Part shown: in pieces, positions 53,777 through 61,980 of the stretch
Layout of the letters: every line of letters starts with the position of its first letter
Position numbering within the stretch: the stretch's first letter is position 1
DNA from: Fulvivirga lutimaris
GTDB lineage: Bacteria > Bacteroidota > Bacteroidia > Cytophagales > Cyclobacteriaceae
NCBI RefSeq assembly: GCF_009711525.1
Contig: NZ_SMLV01000434.1
Location: 1-64,000, forward strand
Direction: 5' to 3'
DNA: 64,000 nt
The notes under the pieces: generated by a model
Databases searched by the model: none
Seen by the model: the letters and a program-made list of their open reading frames with translations, nothing else
What the model was told of the DNA's origin: nothing
Translations under genes and position numbers: made by a program

Positions 53777-56137
53777 ATGTTCTTTAAAATAGCCCTTCGA
53801 AATCTACTCAAAAGAAAAGTTTACACACTTATTAATGTTTCAGGATTAGGAATTGGTTTGGCCGCTTGCCTCACCATTTTTCTGTTTGTCAAAGACGAGC
53901 TGAACTATGATAAGTTTTACCCAAATGCTGATAATATCTATCGCATTGTAAGGGAGTCAGGTGTTCAGGACGATAAATCAAGTCATGCTGTGATCAATTA
54001 TAAACTTGGTGAATTGGTAAAGGAAAACCTATCTCAGGTCACCATGCTAACACAGTTTTCGCAGCGCAATGAGGTTAAAGTTAAAGTAGAGGAGACTGTC
54101 TTTAATGAGAATAATACTCACTTCACAGACAATCAGTTCTTTCAGGTTTTTGGTGTTGATTTTCTGGAGGGTAATAAAGAGGAGGCGCTTCTCAAGCCTA
54201 ACCAGGTTGTAATTACAGAAGAGGTTAGTAAAAAGGTTTTTAATGACCAGTCAGCCTATGGCAAGGTTTTATCCATTAATGATATTGACTATGAGGTGGT
54301 TGGGGTTGTCAATGAGTTTCCGAAAAATGCCCACCTGCACTTTGACTATTTAATGTCAATAGAAACTACAAGACAAATTTATGGTGAAAGTATGTTTGAA
54401 CATTGGGGAAATATCTGGATCTATACTTATGCTGTGGTAACTGATGGTGTTAATGCTGGAGAGCTTGACCAGGCCATCAACCAAATGGCTTTGGCAAACG
54501 GCCCCACTGAGGTTTTAAATAATTTTAATGTCAAGTTTTTTTCTCAGCCTGTGAGTGATATCCATTTGCACTCGAGCTTATCTTCAGAGATGGAGAAAAA
54601 TGGAGACTTTCAGCTCGTAGTAATACTTGTAGCAGTGGCAGTTTTAATATTGATTATTGCCTGCTTCAATTTTATAAACCTTTCTACTGCAAGGTCCATG
54701 TGGCGTGCCAAGGAAGTAGGAGTGAAGAAGATTTTGGGTATCAGAAAAGGAAACCTTATCAAACAGTTTTTAGGGGAGTCTATGCTGATCACAACCATAT
54801 CATTTTTGTTTGGGATGGTGCTGATCACTCTGATTTTGCCCTTCTTCAATAATTTTACTGGCAAGGAGCTTTCGTTCAGCGATTTATTAATGGCACTACC
54901 AGTTTTTGTCCTACTCATTCTGTTCGTTGGTCTTGCTGCTGGGGCATTTCCAGCTTTTATTATGTCTTCATTCGAGCCACTTAAAATCATAAAAGGTAAG
55001 TCTAGTTTTGGCAATTCGAAGATCGCAGGGCCTCTTCGTCAGTTGTTGGTCATATTTCAGTTTACCATCGCTGTTATGCTAATTGTCTGTGCTATAGTTA
55101 TCTATCAGCAACTCAATTTCATTAAGTCAAAGGATCTGGGAACTAATATAGACAATGTTTTAGTGCTTAATCTGAAGAATAAAAATGTGCGTAGTAATAT
55201 TGATGCGCTTGAAAACAGCATCCTGCAAGTGTCTGGAGTTACTTCAGTGGCTGCAACTTCTGATCTTCCTTTTGAGGGCTTGAATTCATGGCGGGTGAAA
55301 ACTAAAGAAGGTGGAGGAAATGAAGAGCTTATTAACGTGCTAACTGCCGATGAGAAATATTTTAGTACGCTAGATATCAAGTGGAGTGAACAAATGGATA
55401 AACCGGAACTCGATGACCGGAGTATTATCGTTAATGAAGCCTTTGTAAAGCACTTTTATATTGAAAACCCGATAGGCAAGGAGCTGGTTATAGGTCATAT
55501 TGAGGAGCCAGTGCAAATTGTCGGTGTGGTAAGTGATTTTCATTATGAATCACTACATGCGGCCATCAAACCATTGATGATGTATGAGCTGCCATCATGG
55601 TACAGAAAGCTTGTGGTCAGACTTCAGGATAATGAGAGTAATAACACCTATGCCTCCATTGAACAGGTTTGGAAGAACATAAACCCAGATGATCCTATTG
55701 ATTACTACTATTTGGAAGATAAATTTTCCTCTCTGTATGACTCTGAAGAAAAGTCAGCTAAGATGATTTCCTATTTTTCAATACTTGCCATTTTTATTGC
55801 TTGCCTCGGTCTTTATGGGCTAGCAGCCTTCATGGCTGAAACCAGACTTAAGGAAATTAGTGTGAGAAAAGTGTTAGGTGCATCGCTGCGCGAGCTTGTA
55901 ACCATTCAATACAAGGTGTTTTTCAAACTGATTATAGTAGCGGGAATTATGGGTATCCCAATGGCTATAGCACTTACTAACAACTGGCTTAATGGTTTTG
56001 CCTACCGTGTTGATTTTCAGGAGTGGGTTATAGTTCTGGCTTTGGGAATATTGCTTTTTAGCAGTTTAATTAGCGTAGGCTACAGCTCATTGAAGGCAGC
56101 ATCTTCTAATCCAGCTGATAATTTGAGAGTGGAGTAG
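53777..56137 (+). CDS. FtsX-type ABC transporter permease
   Basis: A 786-residue protein with two repeats of a MacB-like periplasmic domain and FtsX domain, the usual layout in Bacteroidota. It starts FFKIALRNLLKRKVYTLIN, followed by a helix at 20-42. Three central helices cover about 280-400, a helix lies near 430-450, and three end the protein. ARSMWRAKEVGVKKILG and LKEISVRKVLGASLRELV are conserved FtsX motifs. No ATP-binding subunit is next to it. Probably a lipoprotein or peptide efflux or mechanotransmission system. Confidence 0.93.
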   Translation: MFFKIALRNLLKRKVYTLINVSGLGIGLAACLTIFLFVKDELNYDKFYPNADNIYRIVRESGVQDDKSSHAVINYKLGELVKENLSQVTMLTQFSQRNEVKVKVEETVFNENNTHFTDNQFFQVFGVDFLEGNKEEALLKPNQVVITEEVSKKVFNDQSAYGKVLSINDIDYEVVGVVNEFPKNAHLHFDYLMSIETTRQIYGESMFEHWGNIWIYTYAVVTDGVNAGELDQAINQMALANGPTEVLNNFNVKFFSQPVSDIHLHSSLSSEMEKNGDFQLVVILVAVAVLILIIACFNFINLSTARSMWRAKEVGVKKILGIRKGNLIKQFLGESMLITTISFLFGMVLITLILPFFNNFTGKELSFSDLLMALPVFVLLILFVGLAAGAFPAFIMSSFEPLKIIKGKSSFGNSKIAGPLRQLLVIFQFTIAVMLIVCAIVIYQQLNFIKSKDLGTNIDNVLVLNLKNKNVRSNIDALENSILQVSGVTSVAATSDLPFEGLNSWRVKTKEGGGNEELINVLTADEKYFSTLDIKWSEQMDKPELDDRSIIVNEAFVKHFYIENPIGKELVIGHIEEPVQIVGVVSDFHYESLHAAIKPLMMYELPSWYRKLVVRLQDNESNNTYASIEQVWKNINPDDPIDYYYLEDKFSSLYDSEEKSAKMISYFSILAIFIACLGLYGLAAFMAETRLKEISVRKVLGASLRELVTIQYKVFFKLIIVAGIMGIPMAIALTNNWLNGFAYRVDFQEWVIVLALGILLFSSLISVGYSSLKAASSNPADNLRVE

Positions 56138-56144
56138 ACCACTA

Positions 56145-56501
56145 CTACTTCTTGCTCTTTTTGGCTTTCGGATTGAAGTCTAGGGCAAGGTCTATCCAAT
56201 ATTCAAGGTCTTCGTCCATATCAAAGCCTTCTGGCTTCACAAAGACAAAGCCTTTCATAGGCCTTCCTGTGAAATCCATTGGCGCGCAACCAGTTTTGGT
56301 GAATGCTTCTTCCATGGCCTCTTCACCAATGCGTGCCATCAGCAAGTCTTCATTTGTTTTTTTGTCAACCAGTAAACCAACACACATTTTCTCATCTACC
56401 ATAAATACATAGCCACCCATCATTTTCTTTCCGAAGAAAGGCGCCTTTCTTTCTGTGAAGATGCGTTCTATGCGTTCTTGTAAATACTCATTGTAAGCCA
56501 T
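56145..56501 (-). CDS. TfoX N-terminal domain protein
   Basis: A 118-residue protein of the TfoX/Sxy N-terminal family (RKAPFFGKKMMGGYVFMVDEK is the signature part), ending in a Lys-rich tail. In gammaproteobacteria TfoX regulates competence; stand-alone N-terminal proteins in other phyla have no proven role. It converges on the FtsX permease, 7 bases apart, with no terminator between them. Confidence 0.88.
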   Translation of the reverse strand: MAYNEYLQERIERIFTERKAPFFGKKMMGGYVFMVDEKMCVGLLVDKKTNEDLLMARIGEEAMEEAFTKTGCAPMDFTGRPMKGFVFVKPEGFDMDEDLEYWIDLALDFNPKAKKSKK

Positions 56502-56516
56502 GACATGAATTTAATG

Positions 56517-56552
56517 AAAATAGGGTATCTCCATTGGAGAGATACCCTATTT
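56517..56552 (-). terminator. Terminator of the creD operon
   Basis: An 11-bp stem (TAGGGTATCTC/GAGATACCCTA, 7-base loop) is extended by A-T pairs and followed by TTTTC on the minus strand. It lies 30 bases after the last operon gene. Confidence 0.8.
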
Positions 56553-56582
56553 CTACGAATCAAAATTTATTTTGGTTAAAAA

Positions 56583-56873
56583 TTAACCTGTTATCTCCGG
56601 ATAATAGCCCTCATTAACTGCACCAACTGCCAGTGTAACCCAAGCAAGTATAAGCGCTAATATGATCTTAAATATGTAATGAATATTTATTCCTGACCAT
56701 TTTCTTGTCAGTGCATCAATAGGAGAAAAGAAAATTAAAGAAGCAATGATCAATGCTATTCCAAATTCAAAATCGTTACCGCGAAGCATGTTCAGAATTC
56801 CATGAGTAAAGATGTAAGTGCCAAATAGGGCACTTACTACATTTTCGAATTTTAATGATGATGTCATGATCAA
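56583..56873 (-). CDS. Small membrane protein of the creD operon
   Basis: A 96-residue protein with three hydrophobic segments (about 12-30, 37-52, 65-85) and short loops. It starts 4 bases after the creD stop, so it is co-transcribed. No family recognised. Could assist CreD or be a separate envelope protein. Confidence 0.7.
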   Translation of the reverse strand: MIMTSSLKFENVVSALFGTYIFTHGILNMLRGNDFEFGIALIIASLIFFSPIDALTRKWSGINIHYIFKIILALILAWVTLAVGAVNEGYYPEITG

Positions 56874-56877
56874 AAAT

Positions 56878-58224
56878 TTATTCAGTTTCGATATTTAATT
56901 TATACCAGTTGATATTTCTAGTGAAATACATGGTTGCTGCCAGAATTACGGTTAAGCCGATGCTTCCCATTAATAATGCATAGTCAGCCAGCTGTAGGGT
57001 GACAAATAAGAAACCATAAATACCTGATAAGGTAGTAACTAAAAGCAGCGTTAGTTTTTTGGCCTTAAATACACTCATTGAATAAAGCGTGATCATGCTT
57101 ACAATACCAGCAGCTGATAAGCCATAGGCGAAATTGAAGTTGGAGTGCTCGGAGATGGAGACCAACAGTATGTAGAAAAGACATAATGCTAAACCAACCA
57201 GTGCATATTGGAAGGGGTGGATCTTTTTGCCATTGAGTACTTCCACCAGAAAGAAGATCAGGAAAGTTAGTGCAATAGTCATGACCGCGTATTTTGCTGA
57301 TCGGGTGGACTTTTGATAATCGTCCATTGGCATCAAAAAATTTACTCCGAATAGAGATGATTCCAATGGTACTTTTATTTCTCCCTGCGTCCATGACTGT
57401 GGAAAATTTCTGTTAAGGTTCAATATTTTCCAATCTGCAGTGAAGCCAGCTTCCGTTACTTCTCTATTGTCAGGCAAGAAGCTGCCATCAAAGCTTGGGG
57501 TATCCCAGTTCGATTGTAGATTGACATTGGTTGTACTACCCAAGGGAATAAATGACATGTTCTGACTACCCTGAAGCTTCAAAGTATAGTCAAATGGAAT
57601 GTCGGTATTTATGTATTCTTCAACATTCGGGACGTTGATGGTCATACCGGCATATACCACATCTGATATTTTTGAGCCTGGCTTTACAGTAAGCTCTTCT
57701 TTGTTCCAGTTGAAGTTGATATGATCCTTGATACCCCTCAAATCTTTTATACCTATAGTTATAAAGGCCTGATTAAATTTAATTTGTTTAAGGTTGATTT
57801 GATCGAAGGTCTTTTCGAAATTGAATTTTCCTGAAAGCTTCAAATCTGATTTGTAAACAGCGATTTCATATATGCCCCTTTTAAGCTTTTCTGGGGTTAC
57901 ATCACCTTTGATATTCAGCTCTTCAGGTAGTATATACCAATTAACCTGATTTTGATAGGTAGTATTTTTTTCCTTATCAAAGTATTCGTATACCAACGGA
58001 ATGGTCAGAATTGGGCCTGTAATGATTTGCTGTCCACCCCACTTGCTACTGACTTCATTCATAGCTTCTAAGCTCAGACTTTCTCTCTCATAAATGACAG
58101 AAGTAATCATTGAGGTAGGGATGAGTAGCAGCAACATCAGTATAGTGATTGTGGCTAGTTTTAACATGATTGAGTGCTTCACCCAACTGTTAACTTTTTC
58201 GAAAGTGGTGTTTTGTTCTTCCAT
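56878..58224 (-). CDS. creD: Inner membrane protein CreD
   Basis: A 448-residue CreD protein. One helix (20-45) is followed by a large periplasmic beta domain (about 50-300; GGQQIITGPILTIPLVYEY is the family signature) and five C-terminal helices (305-440). CreD is linked to envelope integrity and to beta-lactam or colicin response in Enterobacteria. Here it is controlled not by a CreBC pair but by a winged-helix regulator just upstream. A 19-bp palindrome lies 20 bases before the start. Confidence 0.93.
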   Translation of the reverse strand: MEEQNTTFEKVNSWVKHSIMLKLATITILMLLLLIPTSMITSVIYERESLSLEAMNEVSSKWGGQQIITGPILTIPLVYEYFDKEKNTTYQNQVNWYILPEELNIKGDVTPEKLKRGIYEIAVYKSDLKLSGKFNFEKTFDQINLKQIKFNQAFITIGIKDLRGIKDHINFNWNKEELTVKPGSKISDVVYAGMTINVPNVEEYINTDIPFDYTLKLQGSQNMSFIPLGSTTNVNLQSNWDTPSFDGSFLPDNREVTEAGFTADWKILNLNRNFPQSWTQGEIKVPLESSLFGVNFLMPMDDYQKSTRSAKYAVMTIALTFLIFFLVEVLNGKKIHPFQYALVGLALCLFYILLVSISEHSNFNFAYGLSAAGIVSMITLYSMSVFKAKKLTLLLVTTLSGIYGFLFVTLQLADYALLMGSIGLTVILAATMYFTRNINWYKLNIETE

Positions 58225-58243
58225 TGTTTGTTTTATTTAAAAG

Positions 58244-58262
58244 TACTTTGTATTTCAAAGTA
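58244..58262. promoter_or_regulatory. Operator palindrome before creD
   Basis: TACTTTG-TATTT-CAAAGTA is a perfect 7-bp inverted repeat with a 5-base gap. The identical arms occur again at 59189-59207, where only the gap differs (AAATA). It sits in the 53-base space between the regulator gene and creD. Confidence 0.75.
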
Positions 58263-58277
58263 AAAGGGTAAAAAAAT

Positions 58278-58568
58278 TTATTTGAGTAGTTGTTCTATTG
58301 CTTTTATGTGTTTGACAAATGCATCCTTTCCTTCATCGGTAGCAGCATATTTAGTATTTGGTTTTCGGTCTAAAAACTCCTTTTTAAAGCTGATGTACTT
58401 ACTTTTTTCTAAAGACTTAAGGTGGCTGGCCAGGTTACCGTCCGTTACATCAAGTAGCTCTTTAAGGGTGTTAAAATCCAGATAATCATTAACGACCAGT
58501 GCCGACATGATGCCCAGCCTTACCTTATTTTCAAATGCTTTATTTAAATCTTTGAGTATTTCCTTCAC
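58278..58568 (-). CDS. Winged-helix transcriptional regulator
   Basis: A 96-residue regulator with a single winged helix-turn-helix domain (HTH_27-like). The helix-turn-helix is in YLDFNTLKELLDVTDGNLASH and the wing in FLDRKPNTKYAATDEG. It has no ligand domain. Its ATG overlaps the TGA of the membrane protein gene by 4 bases, so the two are coupled, and creD follows. It probably binds the two palindromes in this operon. Confidence 0.9.
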   Translation of the reverse strand: MKEILKDLNKAFENKVRLGIMSALVVNDYLDFNTLKELLDVTDGNLASHLKSLEKSKYISFKKEFLDRKPNTKYAATDEGKDAFVKHIKAIEQLLK

Positions 58569-59182
58569 GACTCATACTTTCTGTGCATCACCAAACCATA
58601 AACGATGTGCAATATACCAAACCCTATGCTCCAGAATATCAGTCCATATCCTATAAAATAAGTAGCGAACAGCCCTAGTGCAATTTCTAGTAGTCCAAGG
58701 CTTCTAATTTCATCTAATGTATACTTACTTGCATTTACAAGTGCAAGCCCATAAAAGATGAGTGTTAGAGGAGCTACAATTCCTATATAGCCCTTCATTA
58801 GAAGTATCAGGCTCATTATGCCACCAGTAACTAAAGGTATAAAGAGATTGACCAAAAGCCTTTTTGTCTGATGATCCCAAAGCTTTTCATTAGTCTTTTT
58901 GGCTCTGCGAGTGGTGAAGAAAACACCTGCACCAATTGATAGAATTAAGGTGCCAATAGCAATGGACAATAGGCTGATAATAGTTTCATTATTTAATACA
59001 GCCACTCTATATCCTAAATAATTTTGATCGGTATAAACTGTAGTATATGCCAAATATGCTCCTGCAAGAGCAAAAATCCCTGCAAATACACCCGCCAATC
59101 CACTTAGGGAAATTAGCCTTGAAGATCGGCTCATGATTGACTTGATTTCCTTTAAGTCATCAATATATTTTTGTTGATCCAT
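58565..59182 (-). CDS. Membrane protein coupled to the creD regulator
   Basis: A 205-residue protein, starting at the ATG at 59182 (MDQQKYIDDLKEIKSIM); an upstream ATG at 59203 would lie inside the operator. A cytosolic helix (1-25) is followed by about six membrane helices. Members of this type sit before winged-helix regulators in Bacteroidota and could transmit an envelope signal. No family name is certain. Confidence 0.75.
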   Translation of the reverse strand: MDQQKYIDDLKEIKSIMSRSSRLISLSGLAGVFAGIFALAGAYLAYTTVYTDQNYLGYRVAVLNNETIISLLSIAIGTLILSIGAGVFFTTRRAKKTNEKLWDHQTKRLLVNLFIPLVTGGIMSLILLMKGYIGIVAPLTLIFYGLALVNASKYTLDEIRSLGLLEIALGLFATYFIGYGLIFWSIGFGILHIVYGLVMHRKYES

Positions 59183-59188
59183 AGAAAG

Positions 59189-59207
59189 TACTTTGAAATA
59201 CAAAGTA
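59189..59207. promoter_or_regulatory. Operator palindrome before the creD operon
   Basis: TACTTTG-AAATA-CAAAGTA has exactly the same 7-bp arms as the copy at 58244. It ends 6 bases before the ATG at 59182, so it must overlap the transcription start. The half-site resembles the -7 element TAnnTTTG. Confidence 0.75.
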
Positions 59208-59251
59208 AATATAAAGAAATGAATTTAGCATCATAATACTTCTAATAAATT

Positions 59252-59821
59252 TTATTTGATATCTATCCGAATAATTTCTGTCAACCTGTTAGAACAAATA
59301 GTGATTTCTGATTCAGGTGCTTCCTGTATTACTATTAATTCATTTTGGTTCAGCTGATGCTCTTTATCAATCTGGACAGTGGCCATTCCTTTATTTAAAT
59401 AGAAGAACGTAAGCTGATTACTCGAGTTAAGCTTTACACTTTTTGATCCTTCAAAAGTAATGGGAGTAAGAGTGCCTAAAGTTCGGCCTCGCGTCATTAA
59501 ATTAAAATCTCTGCAGGTACCTAGACATTTTGTGGTCCAGTCGCCCGAAAACCGATCACTGTCAAATTTCTTCAGGTCCTTTTGATGATGCCCGTCATGA
59601 GTGAGTGTTATTTCACCATCTAAAACCATGAGCGTACGACTAACTCCGGGGAGTTTAGTAAAAATTGATTCTTCAATTTCAACAGTAGCAATACTTAACC
59701 TGAAGTTATAGTCATTGTTCTTAAACTGAGTTTCAATAGGGTCGATGTATAATTGTGTGGTTGTTCCTCCAGACCACGATGTCATTATATAATCCGATGA
59801 ATTTAGAATCTTAATATCCAT
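59252..59821 (-). CDS. HutD/Ves family cupin protein
   Basis: A 189-residue cupin-like protein. The start (MDIKILNSSDYIMTSWSGG) and FRLSIATVEIEESIFTKLPGVSRTLMVL are family marks. HutD proteins are linked to histidine use, Ves to cold growth; the role is open. I use the inner ATG at 59821, because the upstream part belongs to the helicase. It overlaps the helicase stop by 11 bases. Confidence 0.88.
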   Translation of the reverse strand: MDIKILNSSDYIMTSWSGGTTTQLYIDPIETQFKNNDYNFRLSIATVEIEESIFTKLPGVSRTLMVLDGEITLTHDGHHQKDLKKFDSDRFSGDWTTKCLGTCRDFNLMTRGRTLGTLTPITFEGSKSVKLNSSNQLTFFYLNKGMATVQIDKEHQLNQNELIVIQEAPESEITICSNRLTEIIRIDIK

Positions 59822-60953
59822 GCAGGTTAATTGATTCGGTTTCCTGAAGTTCAATGGATCTTTTCATTTTCTTCATAATGACCTGAAAATGATGATCTTC
59901 TTTTTCGGTGATAAGAGAAATTGCTTCACCAGGATTTTCTGCCCTTCCAGTTCTTCCAATTCTATGGATGAAGTCCTTTGGAGATCTTGGTAACTCATAA
60001 TTAATAACATGAGGTAGAAATTCTATATCAATCCCTCTCGATAGGAGGTCTGTGGTAACAAGTACAGGCAGCTTACCACTTTTGAAATTTTTAAGTCCCT
60101 CTATTCTGGCAAACTGGCTTTTTTTACCGTGAATCGCTTTGGCATGAATACCATTCTTATTCAATTTCTCAGCTACACTATCTGCCTTGTGAATGGACGA
60201 GGTAAATACCATGACCTGCTTAAGTTCCAGATGCTTAATTAAATATCTTAAAAACGGTCCCTTTCTTTCTTCTGTTACTTTATATGCCGATTGCTTAATA
60301 AGATCAACAGTAGCTTCTTTTTCCTCAATCTTGATAGTGATTGGATTACTGAGAATCAACCGATCCATCGACTTTATGTCATTGCTAAGTGTAGCAGAAA
60401 AAAGTAGATTTTGCCTTCTCTTTGGTAGAAGAGTAAGTATTTGATCCAACTCTTTTCTGAAACCCATGTTGAGCATTTTATCGGCTTCATCAAGTACGAG
60501 TGTTTTAACATCATCAAGGTGTACGGCATTTTTATCAGCCAGCTCTATTAACCTTCCTGGTGTTGCTATCAGAATTTGAGTGCCTATCATTTTTTTCATT
60601 TGTGGGTTAATGGAGGCACCTCCAAAAACGGCCATTGCTTTTGGTGGATGGTTAAGATAAGGGCTGAATTGTAAGAAGACTTCTAATACTTGATTGGCCA
60701 GTTCACGGGTCGGCACTAATATTAGACTTGTAACAAATCTATTTCTTGTGGTTTTTCTATCTGCTTCCTTAACTAATATTGGAAGAACATAACTGGCTGT
60801 TTTCCCAGAGCCAGTCTTAGCAATTGCTAACACATCATTCCCATCAATTATGGCCGGAATTGCTTTTTCCTGAATCGGATAGGGTTTTTTGTAATGATCT
60901 TTTTCAATGCCCTTAGAAAGAGGGACAGGCAACTTAAGAGAGGTAAAGGACAT
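59811..60953 (-). CDS. DEAD-box RNA helicase, RhlE-like
   Basis: A 380-residue helicase with the Q motif (YPIQEKAI), Walker A (AKTGSGKT, 45-52), PTRELA, DEADKML, SAT, and HRIGRTGR. It is the minimal two-domain core without a C-terminal extension. It unwinds short RNA duplexes in ribosome assembly or RNA turnover. It overlaps the HutD/Ves gene. Confidence 0.94.
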   Translation of the reverse strand: MSFTSLKLPVPLSKGIEKDHYKKPYPIQEKAIPAIIDGNDVLAIAKTGSGKTASYVLPILVKEADRKTTRNRFVTSLILVPTRELANQVLEVFLQFSPYLNHPPKAMAVFGGASINPQMKKMIGTQILIATPGRLIELADKNAVHLDDVKTLVLDEADKMLNMGFRKELDQILTLLPKRRQNLLFSATLSNDIKSMDRLILSNPITIKIEEKEATVDLIKQSAYKVTEERKGPFLRYLIKHLELKQVMVFTSSIHKADSVAEKLNKNGIHAKAIHGKKSQFARIEGLKNFKSGKLPVLVTTDLLSRGIDIEFLPHVINYELPRSPKDFIHRIGRTGRAENPGEAISLITEKEDHHFQVIMKKMKRSIELQETESINLHGY

Positions 60954-61058
60954 GCTGTAAAGATTTATTAGGCAAAATTAACCTTTAAATCAGGACAATA
61001 GGAGAATATCCGAAAGATATATGTTTCAAATTAACATTCGCAGAGCTACTTTTAGCTT

Positions 61059-61394
61059 ATGGATCGCCAGTTCAAATTCAAAGCCTGGAATAAGGAAACT
61101 CAACTAATGATGCGCTTAAATCAGATAGATTGTGAAAAGGGAGTGCTTTATAAGAAAGACCATGTCCTTCTGCAGTTTACCGGGCATTATGATAAAAGCA
61201 AAACAGAGGTTTATGAGGCTGATATTCTCCTTTTCGGTACTGAAAAAAGAATGATTGTCTGGGATGAGCCTCGGAATGGCTGGGCGATGATTGGTGAGAA
61301 AGGTAAAAAAACAGCCACTTTTAGTAAATATGAATTGGAAAAAGGCGTTAAACTTTGCAGTTACTATGAGTCGCCATCAACTTTTGAAAGGTAA
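61059..61394 (+). CDS. YopX-like protein
   Basis: A 111-residue protein with a YopX-type start (FKFKAWNKETQLMMRLNQI) and the VYEADILLFG segment. YopX proteins are mostly phage-borne and of unknown function. Here it stands alone without phage neighbours, so it may be a relic or domesticated copy. Confidence 0.75.
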   Translation: MDRQFKFKAWNKETQLMMRLNQIDCEKGVLYKKDHVLLQFTGHYDKSKTEVYEADILLFGTEKRMIVWDEPRNGWAMIGEKGKKTATFSKYELEKGVKLCSYYESPSTFER

Positions 61395-61462
61395 ATGGTG
61401 ACCTTTGGCTTAATTTTTGGATATAGAGATAACTTTTACAGAGTTCAAAATAAGAAGAGGTT

Positions 61463-61705
61463 ATGAAAGTATCTGTTAACATTAATAGCGACATAATCAC
61501 AGCAGGGGAAGCAAGTGTCGTTGGTCATCTTTGTGATGGACTAATGAAGGATATTGAGTCTTTGAAATGCAATAAGTGTACTGCTGAAAGTGAGGTAGTA
61601 CTACATGTCAATACCTCAAAATTTTCTGCATTAAGGACTGAAATAAAGGCTTGTTGCCCTGAGTTTCATGCGGAAATAGAAAATGCGATGTTGGTAGAGG
61701 CTTAG
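61463..61705 (+). CDS. Small Cys-containing hypothetical protein
   Basis: An 80-residue soluble protein with three Cys pairs or singles (LCDG, KCNKCTAE, ACCPEF). CNKC suggests metal binding, but no family was recognised. Its last codons overlap the stop of the convergent ACP gene by 4 bases. Confidence 0.55.
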   Translation: MKVSVNINSDIITAGEASVVGHLCDGLMKDIESLKCNKCTAESEVVLHVNTSKFSALRTEIKACCPEFHAEIENAMLVEA

Positions 61706-61935
61706 CCCATCTTCTCGCTGATATAAGCAACAGCCTGAGTCATGGTTTGCAGTTTCTCTGCATCTTCATCAGGTATTCTAATATTGAAAGTCTGTTCGAA
61801 CTCCATCACCAATTCAGCATAATCTAAAGAATCTATTCCTAGATCTTTGACAAAATTGGCATCAGGAGTAACTTCCGTTTCAGCAATACCTAATTTATCA
61901 ACTAGTATTTTGGTGATTTTATCGTTTATATCCAT
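61702..61935 (-). CDS. Accessory acyl carrier protein
   Basis: A 77-residue ACP, starting at the ATG at 61935. S36 in LGIDSLDYAEL is the 4'-phosphopantetheine site, at the canonical position. The helix-2 sequence DYAEL differs from the DTVEL of housekeeping ACPs, and no fatty-acid genes are nearby, so it is probably a secondary ACP. Confidence 0.92.
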   Translation of the reverse strand: MDINDKITKILVDKLGIAETEVTPDANFVKDLGIDSLDYAELVMEFEQTFNIRIPDEDAEKLQTMTQAVAYISEKMG

Positions 61936-61980
61936 TGGGGTTCTTTTTTGCTCTAGCAATCCGTAAATCTATGAAATAAA

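Noticed and set aside
61402-61420. Hairpin AAAGGT/ACCTTT after the YopX gene as terminator
   Set aside because: Short stem and no adjacent T-run; too weak to annotate.
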